Of a DNA stretch of 50,502 bases, positions 27,534-35,910 are shown one piece after another. Below the pieces are notes generated by a model. The model was not told where the DNA came from and searched no databases. It worked only from the letters and a program-made list of their open reading frames with translations. Source of the stretch: Cricetibacter osteomyelitidis (lineage in GTDB: Bacteria; Pseudomonadota; Gammaproteobacteria; Enterobacterales; Pasteurellaceae); contig NZ_SLYB01000017.1 in NCBI RefSeq assembly GCF_004340985.1, positions 1-50,502 of the forward strand, written 5' to 3'. Each line of letters begins with the position of its first letter. Within the stretch, counting starts at the first letter, position 1. Made by a program: the position numbers and the translations under genes.

Positions 27534-28379
27534 TCAATACAATAGAGAATACATTAATCGGCGGTATTTATTTGCCAGCGGGTCGGTGCCGATTGCCGCT
27601 AAAATCGCTAAAAATTGTTTTTTTACTTCGCCGTTTTCCGTACTAAGATCTTGGCGTAAAATGCCGAGCAGCAATTCCAACGCTTCTTCATTGCGGTTGG
27701 CTTGATGCAGTTGAATTGACAGCTTTAACGCAATTTCGTTGGTCGGATGTTTGGCGAAATCCGCTTGTAATTGCTGAATTTCCGGTGTATCGGCGGCTTT
27801 GCGCAATAGGTCGATTTGTGCCGTCAAGCCTTGCCAACGGCTGTCGCGATCTTGAATAGGAATTTGATCCAAAATGGCTTGTGCCGGTTCGGTTTTTTTC
27901 ATCGCAATATAGGTTTCCGCATAAAGCAGAGCAATATCGCTGTTTTTCTTATCGGATAATTCCCACGCCTCTTTCAGTAATGGCAAGGCTTCCGCATAGT
28001 TTTCCGCAGCTAAAAAATCCAATGCTAAATTAAATTTGATTTCTTCTTCTTTCGGCAAAATCAGCGATAAACGTTGTTTTAATTCCGCTTCCGGCAATGA
28101 ACCTTGGAAAGCATCTAACGCTTGCCCTTCTTTAAATAAATACGTGCTTGGCAATGCTCGGATTTGGAATTGTGCCGCGATCATTTGCTGGGTTTCGCAA
28201 TCCACTTTTGCCAGCACAAACTGACCTTGGGATTGTTCGGCGATTTGTTGTAAAAGTGCGGTGAATTTTGCAGAAGTTTCGTGACTTGGTGCATAAAACG
28301 TCATGACAAGAGGGGATTGCTGCGACATCTGCAACACTTCGTTAAGGTTTTGTTCTGTGATTTCGATAATATTTTGCAT
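27534..28379 (-). CDS. cnoX: CnoX/YbbN-type thioredoxin-fold TPR co-chaperone
   Basis: A 281-residue protein with an N-terminal thioredoxin fold (residues about 1-110) and C-terminal TPR-like helices (about 115-280). The redox site is gone: where thioredoxin has WCGPC this protein has APSHETS, so it cannot act as a dithiol reductase. cis-Pro is kept in [11 protein letters not shown]. coli CnoX (YbbN, 284 residues) binds unfolded proteins and hands them to GroEL and DnaK; the same is inferred here. First gene of the cnoX-trxB-cydDC cluster; a Fur-like sequence lies 22 nt upstream. Confidence 0.9.
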   Translation of the reverse strand: MQNIIEITEQNLNEVLQMSQQSPLVMTFYAPSHETSAKFTALLQQIAEQSQGQFVLAKVDCETQQMIAAQFQIRALPSTYLFKEGQALDAFQGSLPEAELKQRLSLILPKEEEIKFNLALDFLAAENYAEALPLLKEAWELSDKKNSDIALLYAETYIAMKKTEPAQAILDQIPIQDRDSRWQGLTAQIDLLRKAADTPEIQQLQADFAKHPTNEIALKLSIQLHQANRNEEALELLLGILRQDLSTENGEVKKQFLAILAAIGTDPLANKYRRLMYSLLY

Positions 28380-28400
28380 AATTTTCTCAGTGAATTAAAG

Positions 28401-28416
28401 AATGATAATGAGAATA
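28401..28416. promoter_or_regulatory. Candidate Fur-type site upstream of cnoX
   Basis: AATGATAATGAGAATA contains two adjacent GATAAT-like hexamers and resembles the forward half of a Fur box, but the reverse hexamer is poor. It lies 22-37 nt before the cnoX start on the minus strand, a position suited to repression. Confidence 0.4.
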
Positions 28417-28453
28417 TAGGGTTCAATTGAGATAAATGCAAGCAAAGTGCGGT

Positions 28454-28486
28454 AAAAAATCCGCCTGTTTTAAAGACGGATTTTTT
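28454..28486 (-). terminator. Terminator of the idonate operon
   Basis: Arms AAAATCCG (28456-28463) and CGGATTTT (28477-28484) with T runs on both strands lie 15 nt beyond the permease stop codon (minus strand). Confidence 0.75.
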
Positions 28487-28500
28487 CAGGTTATTTTGAA

Positions 28501-29850
28501 TTAGAGTAATACACTACCGAGGCAGGCGATACCAAATCCAACTATACCAATGATAGTTTCTTGCACAGTCCATGTTTTTAATGTGGTTTTGGTGTCCATT
28601 TCTAAGAACCGGCTCACTAACCAGAAACCTGAATCGTTTACATGTGAAAATGCGGTAGAACCGGCGGCAATAGCAATCACAATGAAAGATAAATCAAATT
28701 GCGTTAAATCTGTTGCCACTGCGACAGTTGGTGAAATCAACGCTGATGTAGTTGTTAATGCAACAGTAGCAGAGCCCTGAGCGATACGTAACGCCATTGA
28801 GATAATAAAGGCTGCCACGATGATAGGCATTCCTGTATCTGCGAGCATACCGGCTAGAACATCACCGATACCGCTTGCACGTAATACGCCACCAAACATA
28901 CCGCCGGCGCCGGTTACTAACACGATTGCACAAATTGGACCGAGTGAATTATCACAGATTTTTTCAATTTGTTCATAGCTGCGTTGATCTTTTAACAGAA
29001 TAATTGAGACGATTAATGTGATTAACAATGCGATAGGCGTTTTCCCTAATAAGCGTAAGGATTCTACCCACATTTGTTTACCATCAATAATACCCGCAAC
29101 ACTCAAAGTATTTAAACCTGTATCCAGCAAAATAAGTACTAGTGGAAGTAATAAGATAGTAAGTACTTTTTTGAAACTTGGCGGATTTAGATTTACCGTT
29201 TCACTGATTGCAGTCGCATTCAGAAAGGCTTTAGGCAAATCCAAATGAATTTTTTTACCTAAAAATGTGCCGAACAAATAGCAGGAAATATACCAAGTCG
29301 GGATAGCACAAGCAATACCGACAACAGTTAATAGCCCTATGTTCGCGCCCAGTAAATCACCTGCTGCAACCGGACCGGGATGCGGTACGGAAAAAGCGTG
29401 CATAACGGCAAATGAACCGGCTGCCGGAAATGCATAACGGATTACTGAACCGCCAAATTGTTTTGCAACGCTGAAAATAATCGGTAGCATTACCACGAGA
29501 CCCGCATCAAAGAAAATCGGAAAACCGAATAATAATGAGGCAACCCCTAATGCCAGCGGTGCTTTAGCTTCACCAAATTTATTAATGAGTGTATCCGCCA
29601 GTACTTTTGCACCACCGGTCACTTCTAGCAAACGACCGATCATAGCACCTAAACCAACGAGCAAGGCAACGGCAGCAAGGGTATTACCGAAGCCGCCAAG
29701 TAATGTCGGCAAGATTTTTTCGACGGGAATACCGGTCGCCAGTGCCGTGAGTAAGCTGACAATAATTAAAGCGACAAAAGCATGCACCTTAAATTTCATA
29801 ATTAAGAGAAGCAACAATAGAATTGATGCGATCATAATAACAATTAGCAT
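28501..29850 (-). CDS. idnT: Gluconate/idonate:H+ symporter, GntP family
   Basis: A 449-residue inner-membrane permease with about 12-14 hydrophobic segments. Family features include FPIFFDAGLVVMLPII, the HPGPVAAGDLLGANIG segment and IAAGSTAFSHVNDSGFWLV, all typical of GntP/GntT/IdnT transporters. It is the last gene of idnD-idnO-permease, 24 bp after idnO, so uptake of L-idonate, 5-ketogluconate or gluconate is likely. The family does not separate these substrates by sequence alone; the symbol follows context. Confidence 0.85.
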   Translation of the reverse strand: MLIVIMIASILLLLLLIMKFKVHAFVALIIVSLLTALATGIPVEKILPTLLGGFGNTLAAVALLVGLGAMIGRLLEVTGGAKVLADTLINKFGEAKAPLALGVASLLFGFPIFFDAGLVVMLPIIFSVAKQFGGSVIRYAFPAAGSFAVMHAFSVPHPGPVAAGDLLGANIGLLTVVGIACAIPTWYISCYLFGTFLGKKIHLDLPKAFLNATAISETVNLNPPSFKKVLTILLLPLVLILLDTGLNTLSVAGIIDGKQMWVESLRLLGKTPIALLITLIVSIILLKDQRSYEQIEKICDNSLGPICAIVLVTGAGGMFGGVLRASGIGDVLAGMLADTGMPIIVAAFIISMALRIAQGSATVALTTTSALISPTVAVATDLTQFDLSFIVIAIAAGSTAFSHVNDSGFWLVSRFLEMDTKTTLKTWTVQETIIGIVGFGIACLGSVLL

Positions 29851-29874
29851 AATAAAATCTCCTAGACTAAATTT

Positions 29875-30639
29875 TTATACGGCAGCTACCATTCCGCCAT
29901 CAACGAATAGTAGATGACCATTCACAAAATCAGATGCTTTTGAGGATAAAAATACAGCTGCACCAATTAATTCTTCCGGTTTGCCCCAACGAGCAGCCGG
30001 TGTACGTTTACATAGCCAATCGCTAAATTCTTTATTGTCCACTAATGCCTTTGTTAATTCCGTCGCAAAATAACCCGGGGCAATGCCGTTTACTTGAATA
30101 TTGTAGCGGGCGAGCTCTACACACATTCCTCGAGTGAACATTTTTACCGCGCCTTTTGAAGCTGCATAAGGTGTGATAGTGTCTCGTCCCAATTCACTTT
30201 GCACAGAACCGATATTAATGATTTTTCCTTGTTTTCTCGTAATCATATAACGGGCAACAGCTTGAGATACAAGGAAAACACCTTTTTGGTTAATATTCAT
30301 GATGTCATCATAATCTTTTTCCGGAAATTCACAGAATGGATAGCGACGTTGAATGCCGGCATTGTTGATCAATACATCAATAGCACCGATATTGTGTTCA
30401 ATAAAATCAATGGATTTTTGCACCGCACTTGAATCAGTCACATCAAAGGCAACCGCATGAGCTTTAAAACCTTGAGCGTTTAATTCATCCGCAACAGCTT
30501 GAGATTTATCTTGTTGCGTACTGTTAATAATGACGGTAGCACCGTGTTCCGCAACACCTTGAGCTAATAATCGCCCGATACCGCGGGCAGAACCGGTAAT
30601 TAAAATTAATTTATTATTTAAAGAAAAGAGTTCACTCAT
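29875..30639 (-). CDS. idnO: Gluconate 5-dehydrogenase (5-ketogluconate reductase), SDR
   Basis: Reduces 5-ketogluconate to D-gluconate with NADPH, second step of L-idonate use. The 254-residue protein has the SDR cofactor motif TGSARGIG, the structural NNAGIQRRYPF, the catalytic Ser-Tyr-Lys set in SVQSELGRDTITPYAASKGA, and ends FVDGGMVAAV. It is close to E. coli IdnO throughout, including the stretch ARYNIQVNGIAPGYF. The ATG at 30639 has GGAG 7 nt upstream and starts MSELFSLNNK, matching IdnO; an upstream in-frame extension is not conserved. It starts 19 bp after idnD. Confidence 0.93.
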   Translation of the reverse strand: MSELFSLNNKLILITGSARGIGRLLAQGVAEHGATVIINSTQQDKSQAVADELNAQGFKAHAVAFDVTDSSAVQKSIDFIEHNIGAIDVLINNAGIQRRYPFCEFPEKDYDDIMNINQKGVFLVSQAVARYMITRKQGKIINIGSVQSELGRDTITPYAASKGAVKMFTRGMCVELARYNIQVNGIAPGYFATELTKALVDNKEFSDWLCKRTPAARWGKPEELIGAAVFLSSKASDFVNGHLLFVDGGMVAAV

Positions 30640-30658
30640 AATACGCTCCATTGATAAT

Positions 30659-31693
30659 TTATTCGCCAAAGGTGAGTTGTACTTTAGCAATTTCATTTTT
30701 ATTGCCGGCTGTAATCATTGCTTGTTCCAATTCTTGGAATGGGAATGTAGCAGAAAGTAACGGTAGTGGATTGAGTTTTCCGCTACCAAGCCATTCCACG
30801 GCAGTATTAAACTCTTCCACAAAACGGAACGTACCTTTCCAGTTAATTTCTTTTGCGATTAAGGTCATTACAGGAAAATTAGGCACATTTCCGCCCATAC
30901 CTATTTGGATAATAGTGCCTTTTGCTTTGGTTACGGCTAAACAACGTTCGATAGAAGACGGATGACCGGAAACTTCAAAGGAAATATCAAATTCCCCTTT
31001 ATGTTGCTGATATTCGGAAAAATCTTCATTAGCTAAAAGTGCTTTGGTTGCCCCCATTTCAGTAGCAATATCCAAACAGCGTTGACTTAAATCAGCCGTT
31101 ACGATTTCTTTTGCGCCTAAGACTTTTGCCGCAGCCACAACCAAACAACCGATAGGACCTACACCTGAAACAAATAAACGTTTTCCTTGCACATCTCCGG
31201 CTTGTTTTACTGCATGAATAGCGACGGCTAAAGGTTCGGCAAAAACCATCACTTCATCAGGAGCATTTTGCGGATAATTGATACATTGTGCAGTATCTAC
31301 TTCTTTAAATTGTGTAAATCCTCCATCAACATGCGGGTCATACATTGCACTGCCGAAGAAACGCATAGTTTCACATTGATTACTTTCACCGGCTAAGCAA
31401 TATTTACATTGATTGCACGGTTTGCCTGGATTAATGGCAACTTTTTGCCCTACTATAAATTTTTCCGATGTAGTCTGAACTATTTTACCGATGACTTCAT
31501 GACCTAAAATCATCGGATGTTTAACTTCAAAATTTCCGATTTTGCCGTGTTGATAGTAATGTAAGTCTGAACCGCAGATCCCTCCGCGAGTGATTTGTAC
31601 TAAAGTGCGGTCGGATTTGCCGGAATATTCGATTTGTTGACTAATAACATCAACGTCTTTTGCTCCTTTTACGACACAAGATAACGTTTCCAT
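30659..31693 (-). CDS. idnD: L-idonate 5-dehydrogenase, zinc-dependent MDR
   Basis: Oxidises L-idonate to 5-ketogluconate, first step of the pathway. The 344-residue medium-chain dehydrogenase has the catalytic-zinc motif ICGSDLHYY and GHEVIG, the four-cysteine structural zinc lobe CNQCKYCLAGESNQC, and the NAD-binding GVGPIGCLV. The N-terminal LVQITRGGICGSDLHYYQHG is nearly identical to E. coli IdnD (343 residues). The ATG at 31693 is chosen (AAGG upstream); a GTG 9 nt earlier is also in frame. It heads the idnD-idnO-permease operon, divergent from the kinase. Confidence 0.93.
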   Translation of the reverse strand: METLSCVVKGAKDVDVISQQIEYSGKSDRTLVQITRGGICGSDLHYYQHGKIGNFEVKHPMILGHEVIGKIVQTTSEKFIVGQKVAINPGKPCNQCKYCLAGESNQCETMRFFGSAMYDPHVDGGFTQFKEVDTAQCINYPQNAPDEVMVFAEPLAVAIHAVKQAGDVQGKRLFVSGVGPIGCLVVAAAKVLGAKEIVTADLSQRCLDIATEMGATKALLANEDFSEYQQHKGEFDISFEVSGHPSSIERCLAVTKAKGTIIQIGMGGNVPNFPVMTLIAKEINWKGTFRFVEEFNTAVEWLGSGKLNPLPLLSATFPFQELEQAMITAGNKNEIAKVQLTFGE

Positions 31694-31721
31694 TAGATTC
31701 ACCTTTCAAGATGTTGTTTGA

Positions 31722-31736
31722 AGTTACCCGTAACAT
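31722..31736. promoter_or_regulatory. GntR/IdnR operator, idnD side
   Basis: AGTTACCCGTAACAT is a dyad (GTTAC/GTAAC) like E. coli GntR/IdnR sites. A near-identical copy lies at 31865. It sits 29 nt before idnD. Confidence 0.8.
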
Positions 31737-31777
31737 ACTTTTTATTCAATAATGAGTAAAGGGTTAATGTTAAAATT

Positions 31778-31793
31778 TGTGATGAACTTCACA
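31778..31793. promoter_or_regulatory. CRP-binding site (perfect half-sites)
   Basis: TGTGATGAACTTCACA has both CRP half-sites TGTGA and TCACA with the standard 6-bp spacer. It lies mid-way in the divergent idnD/kinase region and could activate either promoter. Confidence 0.85.
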
Positions 31794-31840
31794 AAATTTA
31801 TTTAAATTACGATTTTATTGGGATAAATATAAAATTATAA

Positions 31841-31856
31841 TATGATTAAGATCACA
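31841..31856. promoter_or_regulatory. Second CRP-like site
   Basis: TATGATTAAGATCACA has one mismatch to TGTGA-N6-TCACA. It lies 9 nt upstream of the second IdnR/GntR operator on the kinase side. Confidence 0.6.
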
Positions 31857-31864
31857 GAATTAAA

Positions 31865-31879
31865 AGTTACCAGTAACAT
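31865..31879. promoter_or_regulatory. GntR/IdnR operator, kinase side
   Basis: AGTTACCAGTAACAT differs from the 31722 copy by one central base. It lies 52 nt before the gluconokinase start, allowing one regulator to control both divergent units and possibly loop the DNA (centre-to-centre 143 bp). Confidence 0.8.
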
Positions 31880-31931
31880 TACTCGGAAATTTAAGGTATA
31901 AAGAATAAAACAACTATTAGAGGGCTATACA

Positions 31932-32453
31932 ATGGAAAAAATTCAAGGTAAAAGTTTTATTTTAATGGGAGTGTCCAGCACGGGCAAAACGTCCGTTGGA
32001 ACAGAAGTGGCACATCGTTTGGGGATTAAATTAATTGATGGGGATGATCTACATCCAAGAGCGAATATTATCAAAATGGGGCAAGGGCAACCGCTTAATG
32101 ATGATGACCGTGCACCTTGGCTTGAGCGTATTCGTGATGCGGCATTTAGCCTTGAAAAGAAAAGTGAAATTGGAATTATCGTGTGTTCGGCATTAAAGAA
32201 AAAATACCGCGATTTGATTCGAGACGGTAATGAACAGGTTAAATTTTTATTTTTACACGGCAGTTTTGAGTTGGTGCTGCAACGTATGCAGCAACGTAAA
32301 GGGCATTATATGAAAACCGAAATGTTGAAAAGCCAATTTGATACTTTGGAAGTACCGCAGGCCGATGAAACCGATGTGATCCCTATTGATATTAACGGCA
32401 GTTTTGAGGATGTTGTAGAGCGTTGTATCACAGCATTAAAACCACTGATTTAA
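31932..32453 (+). CDS. idnK: Gluconokinase
   Basis: Phosphorylates D-gluconate to 6-phosphogluconate, feeding the pentose phosphate or Entner-Doudoroff route. The 173-residue protein has Walker A GVSSTGKTSVG, then DGDDLHPRANIIKMGQGQPL with NDDDRAPWL, and VCSALKKKYRDLIR, all conserved in GntK/IdnK. It is divergent from the idn operon with shared operators and CRP sites. Sequence alone does not separate IdnK from GntK, so the symbol follows location. Confidence 0.92.
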   Translation: MEKIQGKSFILMGVSSTGKTSVGTEVAHRLGIKLIDGDDLHPRANIIKMGQGQPLNDDDRAPWLERIRDAAFSLEKKSEIGIIVCSALKKKYRDLIRDGNEQVKFLFLHGSFELVLQRMQQRKGHYMKTEMLKSQFDTLEVPQADETDVIPIDINGSFEDVVERCITALKPLI

Positions 32454-32462
32454 TAAAAATTT

Positions 32463-32510
32463 CACCTCACTTTAAGTTTCTAATAAGCACAAAAGTGCGG
32501 TGTCTTTTTA
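32463..32510 (+). terminator. USS-based terminator between the kinase and the repressor gene
   Basis: CACCTCACTTT (32463-32473) pairs with AAAGTGCGGTG (32492-32502) with one mismatch; the second arm is an uptake word. TCTTTTTATTT follows. It ends at the convergent repressor gene. Confidence 0.65.
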
Positions 32511-32511
32511 T

Positions 32512-33510
32512 TTATACACTTTCTCCTAAATGAATTTGATAACCGAGATCGATAATTGAACTTTGCTGCGGAATATTATTAAGCCGATCTAATAATTCCT
32601 GAGCGGCACGTTTTCCCATTTCCAAGCGTGGAGTAATCACACTGGCAAGTTGCGGCGTTAACGATTGCCCTACATCGTGGCCGTGGAATCCGGCTATCGC
32701 AATTTGCTGTGGAATCACAATGCCTAAACGCTGACACTCAAATAACGCACCGATGGCTAAGTCATCGTTAGTACAGAAAATACCGTCCGTATCCGGATAT
32801 TGCGTTAAGGTCTGACGTAATTGAGCCGCCCCTAAAGTAAATGACGATGACTCTTCAGTAATTAGGCTATGCGGTTTTAACTGATGTTTTTTCATTGCAT
32901 TTTCATAGCCTTGCATTTTTAAACGGGTGCGTTTATCCATTCGGGCGGAAAAATAAACGATATTTTTATGTCCGCGTTTAATCATCGTTTCAACCATTGC
33001 TTGTGCTGCGGCAATGTTATCAAAACCGATAGCTTGCTGAATACCGCATTGTGCCGAATCCATAATTTCAATGACCGGAATATTGGCGGTTTCCAGCATT
33101 TTCAGCGTACGGGGAGAATGCTCATTTTCAGATAAAATTAGACCGTCGATATTGTATGATAATAGCGATTCGATACGCTGTTCCTCTTTGACAATACTAT
33201 AACCATTATGAGCCAGCATGGTTTGGTATCCTGCCTTATCGGTAATTAATTCAATTCCTTTTATCACATCGGCAAAAACATGGTTTGTCAGTGAAGGCAC
33301 AAGAACACCAATAGCTTTACTGCGTGCATTGGACAATATTTCAGGAGCACGATTGGGAATATAACCGAACTGTTCGATTGCTTGAGCAATACGCTGTTGG
33401 GTATGTTGTGCAACTGAGGCGGGATTTCTCAAATAGCGACTAATCGTCATTTTAGTAATGCCAAGATGATCGGCTATATCTTGTAAAGTAGGGCGTTTAT
33501 GTTTCATCAT
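32512..33510 (-). CDS. idnR: LacI-family gluconate/idonate repressor (GntR/IdnR type)
   Basis: A 332-residue LacI-family regulator. The N-terminal helix-turn-helix is RPTLQDIADHLGITKMTISR; the hinge and effector domain follow with GYIPNRAPEILSNARSKAIG, then VPSLTNHVF and FCTNDDLAIGALFECQRLGI, closely like E. coli GntR. It very likely binds the two GTTAC/GTAAC dyads at 31722 and 31865. The start has two adjacent ATG codons; the second (33507) aligns best with GntR. Whether the inducer is gluconate or idonate/5-ketogluconate cannot be told. Confidence 0.9.
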   Translation of the reverse strand: MMKHKRPTLQDIADHLGITKMTISRYLRNPASVAQHTQQRIAQAIEQFGYIPNRAPEILSNARSKAIGVLVPSLTNHVFADVIKGIELITDKAGYQTMLAHNGYSIVKEEQRIESLLSYNIDGLILSENEHSPRTLKMLETANIPVIEIMDSAQCGIQQAIGFDNIAAAQAMVETMIKRGHKNIVYFSARMDKRTRLKMQGYENAMKKHQLKPHSLITEESSSFTLGAAQLRQTLTQYPDTDGIFCTNDDLAIGALFECQRLGIVIPQQIAIAGFHGHDVGQSLTPQLASVITPRLEMGKRAAQELLDRLNNIPQQSSIIDLGYQIHLGESV

Positions 33511-33626
33511 TATCTATCGGATCTATTTTTGTGTCATTTTAGCGTAAAAATAAAAAAGAAAAAATATTATAAATTCTCACCGCACTTTTTGTGCTAGAAT
33601 TAATAAAATTTTTAACAGGATAATAT

Positions 33627-34679
33627 ATGGACGAAATAAAGGATATACGGCTGACACAATACAGTCACGGTGCGGGTTGAGGCTGTAAAATATCGCCTAA
33701 GGTTTTAGTGGAAATTTTACATTCTGAAATGCCGCCGTTTGTTGACCCAAATTTGTTGGTAGGTAACGATACGAAAGACGATGCTGCTGTGTATGATCTG
33801 GGGAATGGAATTTCGATCATCAGCACAACGGATTTCTTTATGCCGATTGTAGATGATCCTTTTGATTTTGGTCGTATTGCTGCGACGAATGCCATTAGTG
33901 ACATTTTCGCTATGGGTGGCAAGCCTATTATGGCTGTTGCGATTTTGGGCTTTCCGACCAAAGTCTTGTCGGCATCTATCGCTCAACAAATTACTGAAGG
34001 CGGCCGGGCAGCTTGTGCGGAAGCGGGTATCGCTTTAGCAGGCGGTCATTCCATTGATGCACCGGAACCGATGTTCGGCTTGGCGGTAACGGGTGTTATT
34101 GATACGGCGAAAGTGAAACGTAACGCCACCGCCCAAGCGGGTTGCAAACTGTATTTAACCAAACCGTTGGGAATCGGCATTTTGACTACGGCAGAGAAAA
34201 AAGGCAAACTCAAACCGGAACATAAAAATTTGGCTCGTGACGTGATGTGTCAAATGAATTTAATCGGCAGTCAGTTCTCTCAACTGGATGAAGTATCCGC
34301 AATGACAGATGTGACCGGGTTCGGATTGCTTGGTCATTTAATTGAAATCTGCGAAGGTTCTAATCTCACTGCCGAAATTAATTTTAGCGGTATTAAAACT
34401 TTAGATGGTGTAGCGGATTATATAGCGGAAGGCTGCGTGCCGGGCGGTACAGGCCGTAATTTTGAAAGTTACGGGCATTTAGTGGGCAATATCACTGATT
34501 TACAAAAAGCCGTATTATGCGATCCGCAAACCTCCGGCGGCTTGCTTATTGCCGTTAAACCTGAGGCGGAAGATAAAGTTAAAGCCCTGGCACAAGCCAA
34601 TAACGTGGCGTTATTCTCGGTGGGGCAATTATTGCCGGCGAAAGCGGATACGACGGTGTTGGTGGAAATTATAGAGTAA
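33627..34679 (+). CDS. selD: Selenophosphate synthase, a selenoprotein (in-frame TGA = Sec18)
   Basis: Makes selenophosphate from selenide and ATP for selenocysteine and selenouridine synthesis. The ATG at 33627 (AGGA 7 nt upstream) begins [17 protein letters not shown], then TGA (33678-33680), then GCK. This is the catalytic loop HGAG(U/C)GCK, with selenocysteine at residue 18 and Lys21 downstream. Full length is 350 residues including Sec. A reading that treats TGA as a stop would begin at a GTG at 33708 and lose the active site. Later motifs are normal: [48 protein letters not shown] and DPQTSGGLL. queD follows after 3 nt. selA and selB are not in the window. Confidence 0.96.
33678..33720 (+). 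promoter_or_regulatory. Candidate bacterial SECIS element in selD
   Basis: Right after the UGA, outer arms GTAAAAT (33685-33691) and ATTTTAC (33714-33720) enclose an apical stem CTAA/TTAG with loop GGTT (33697-33708). An unpaired T at 33709 stands below it. The GU-containing loop and the bulged U resemble the SelB-binding features of E. coli fdhF SECIS. Folding was done by eye. Confidence 0.7.
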
Positions 34680-34682
34680 TTT

Positions 34683-35108
34683 ATGTTTAAAGTTTCAAAA
34701 GAATTCAGTTTCGATATGGCACATATACTGGATGGTCATGACGGAAAATGTCAGAATTTGCACGGTCATACCTATAAATTGCAGGTAGAAATCAGTGGCG
34801 AGCTCTATCCTAACGGACCGAAAAAAGGCATGGTAATTGATTTTTCCGATTTAAAAGCCATTGTGCAGCAATTCATTTTAGATCCGATGGATCATGCTTT
34901 TATTTACGATCAAACCAGCGAACGCGAAAGCAAAATCGCCACATTGTTGCAAGAGTTAAAATCAAAAACCTTTGCTTTGGATAAACGCACCACCGCAGAG
35001 GAAATGGCACGTTTTATTTTTAATCGCCTTAAAAATGAACAGAATCTGCCGGTGTCCGCCATTCGTTTATGGGAAACGCCCACATCATTTTGTGAGTATA
35101 GCGAATAA
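34683..35108 (+). CDS. queD: 6-carboxytetrahydropterin synthase
   Basis: Second step of queuosine/preQ0 synthesis: converts 7,8-dihydroneopterin triphosphate to 6-carboxy-tetrahydropterin. The 141-residue PTPS-family protein has the zinc and catalytic motif HILDGHDGKCQNLHGHTY (His ligands and Cys), MVIDFSDLK, DHAFIYD and the late ETPTSFCEY. It starts 3 nt after selD and its stop overlaps the queE start (TAATG), so the three genes are one operon. Confidence 0.93.
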   Translation: MFKVSKEFSFDMAHILDGHDGKCQNLHGHTYKLQVEISGELYPNGPKKGMVIDFSDLKAIVQQFILDPMDHAFIYDQTSERESKIATLLQELKSKTFALDKRTTAEEMARFIFNRLKNEQNLPVSAIRLWETPTSFCEYSE

Positions 35109-35716
35109 TGCTCACCTACAACATCGTTGAAATTTTTGAAAGTTTGCAGGGCGAAGGGTTTAATACCGGTATGCCGAGCATTTTCATACGGTTCGGCAAG
35201 TGTAATCTTGCCTGTCCATGGTGTGATACCAATTATAATCAATACGAAAGCTGGAGCTTAGAGCGGATTTTAACAAAAGTGCGGTCGTTTTCGGCGAAAA
35301 ATGTGATTATCACCGGCGGTGAGCCGACAGTTGTGCCTAAATTGGAAATTTTACTGGAAAGTCTTAAATCAGAAAATTATTTTCTGGCGATTGAAACCAA
35401 CGGACTTAAGCCGATTCCGTTGCAAATTGATTATATTGCCACCAGCCCTAAGCGAATGTATCAACATAAATATCAACGCCGTTGTATTCCTTTTGCCCAC
35501 GAAGTGCGAATTGTCGCTGACGGAGATGTGTTGGCGTTTTGCGAACAAATGGAAAACCGGATCAAAGCGAAGCATTATTATCTTTCTCCTTGCGAAACCG
35601 ACGGTGAAATGAATTTATTGGATACCATTACCCAACTCGGCAAACTTAATCAGCGGACAAATAAACCTAAATGGCAACTGAGTTTGCAAACGCATAAATT
35701 GATAGGAATTGAATAA
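35108..35716 (+). CDS. queE: 7-carboxy-7-deazaguanine synthase (radical SAM)
   Basis: Third step toward preQ0: radical-SAM ring contraction of 6-carboxytetrahydropterin. The 202-residue protein has EIFESLQGEG, the [4Fe-4S] motif C32-NLA-C36-PW-C39 followed by DTNY, and IITGGEPT, which binds SAM. The length is near that of Pasteurellaceae QueE and a little shorter than E. coli (223). Translationally coupled to queD. queC and queF are not in the window. Confidence 0.93.
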   Translation: MLTYNIVEIFESLQGEGFNTGMPSIFIRFGKCNLACPWCDTNYNQYESWSLERILTKVRSFSAKNVIITGGEPTVVPKLEILLESLKSENYFLAIETNGLKPIPLQIDYIATSPKRMYQHKYQRRCIPFAHEVRIVADGDVLAFCEQMENRIKAKHYYLSPCETDGEMNLLDTITQLGKLNQRTNKPKWQLSLQTHKLIGIE

Positions 35717-35905
35717 TGCGATTCATTTTGAAATCGGATAGCCGGATTTACCGCCGTCGCCGAAAGTGAACGTGGCGTTGCAAAGTGCGGTGGAAAATAA
35801 TTATTTTTCTTATACGAAAATTCAAGTGGCTTGCACGCCTGGCGTATGTTTCGGCGAAAACGGATGTATGTTGATAATAACACCCGTTTTTTTACTTTTG
35901 ATTTT
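35716..35905 (+). pseudogene. Remnant of a PLP aminotransferase gene
   Basis: Directly after queE (TAATG overlap) lies a decayed frame. One frame gives PDLPPSPKVNVALQSAVENN then YFSYT, like the N-terminal region of fold-type I aminotransferases; it runs straight into VACTPGVCFGENG, like their C-terminal TPG.(C/A)FG..G motif. The middle (several hundred codons, with the PLP lysine) is missing, and stops and frameshifts are present. Inference: internal deletion of an aminotransferase gene that once followed queE. Not confirmed by alignment. Confidence 0.4.
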
Positions 35906-35910
35906 TCGGG

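Noticed and set aside
33627-33680. selD as a pseudogene with a nonsense mutation
   Set aside because: The TGA sits exactly at the known Sec/Cys position and is followed by a SECIS-like hairpin; the rest of the gene is intact.
33708-34679. selD starting at a GTG at 33708
   Set aside because: This would omit the catalytic HGAG-U-GCK loop; the ATG at 33627 with a ribosome-binding site and in-frame Sec codon explains the gene better.
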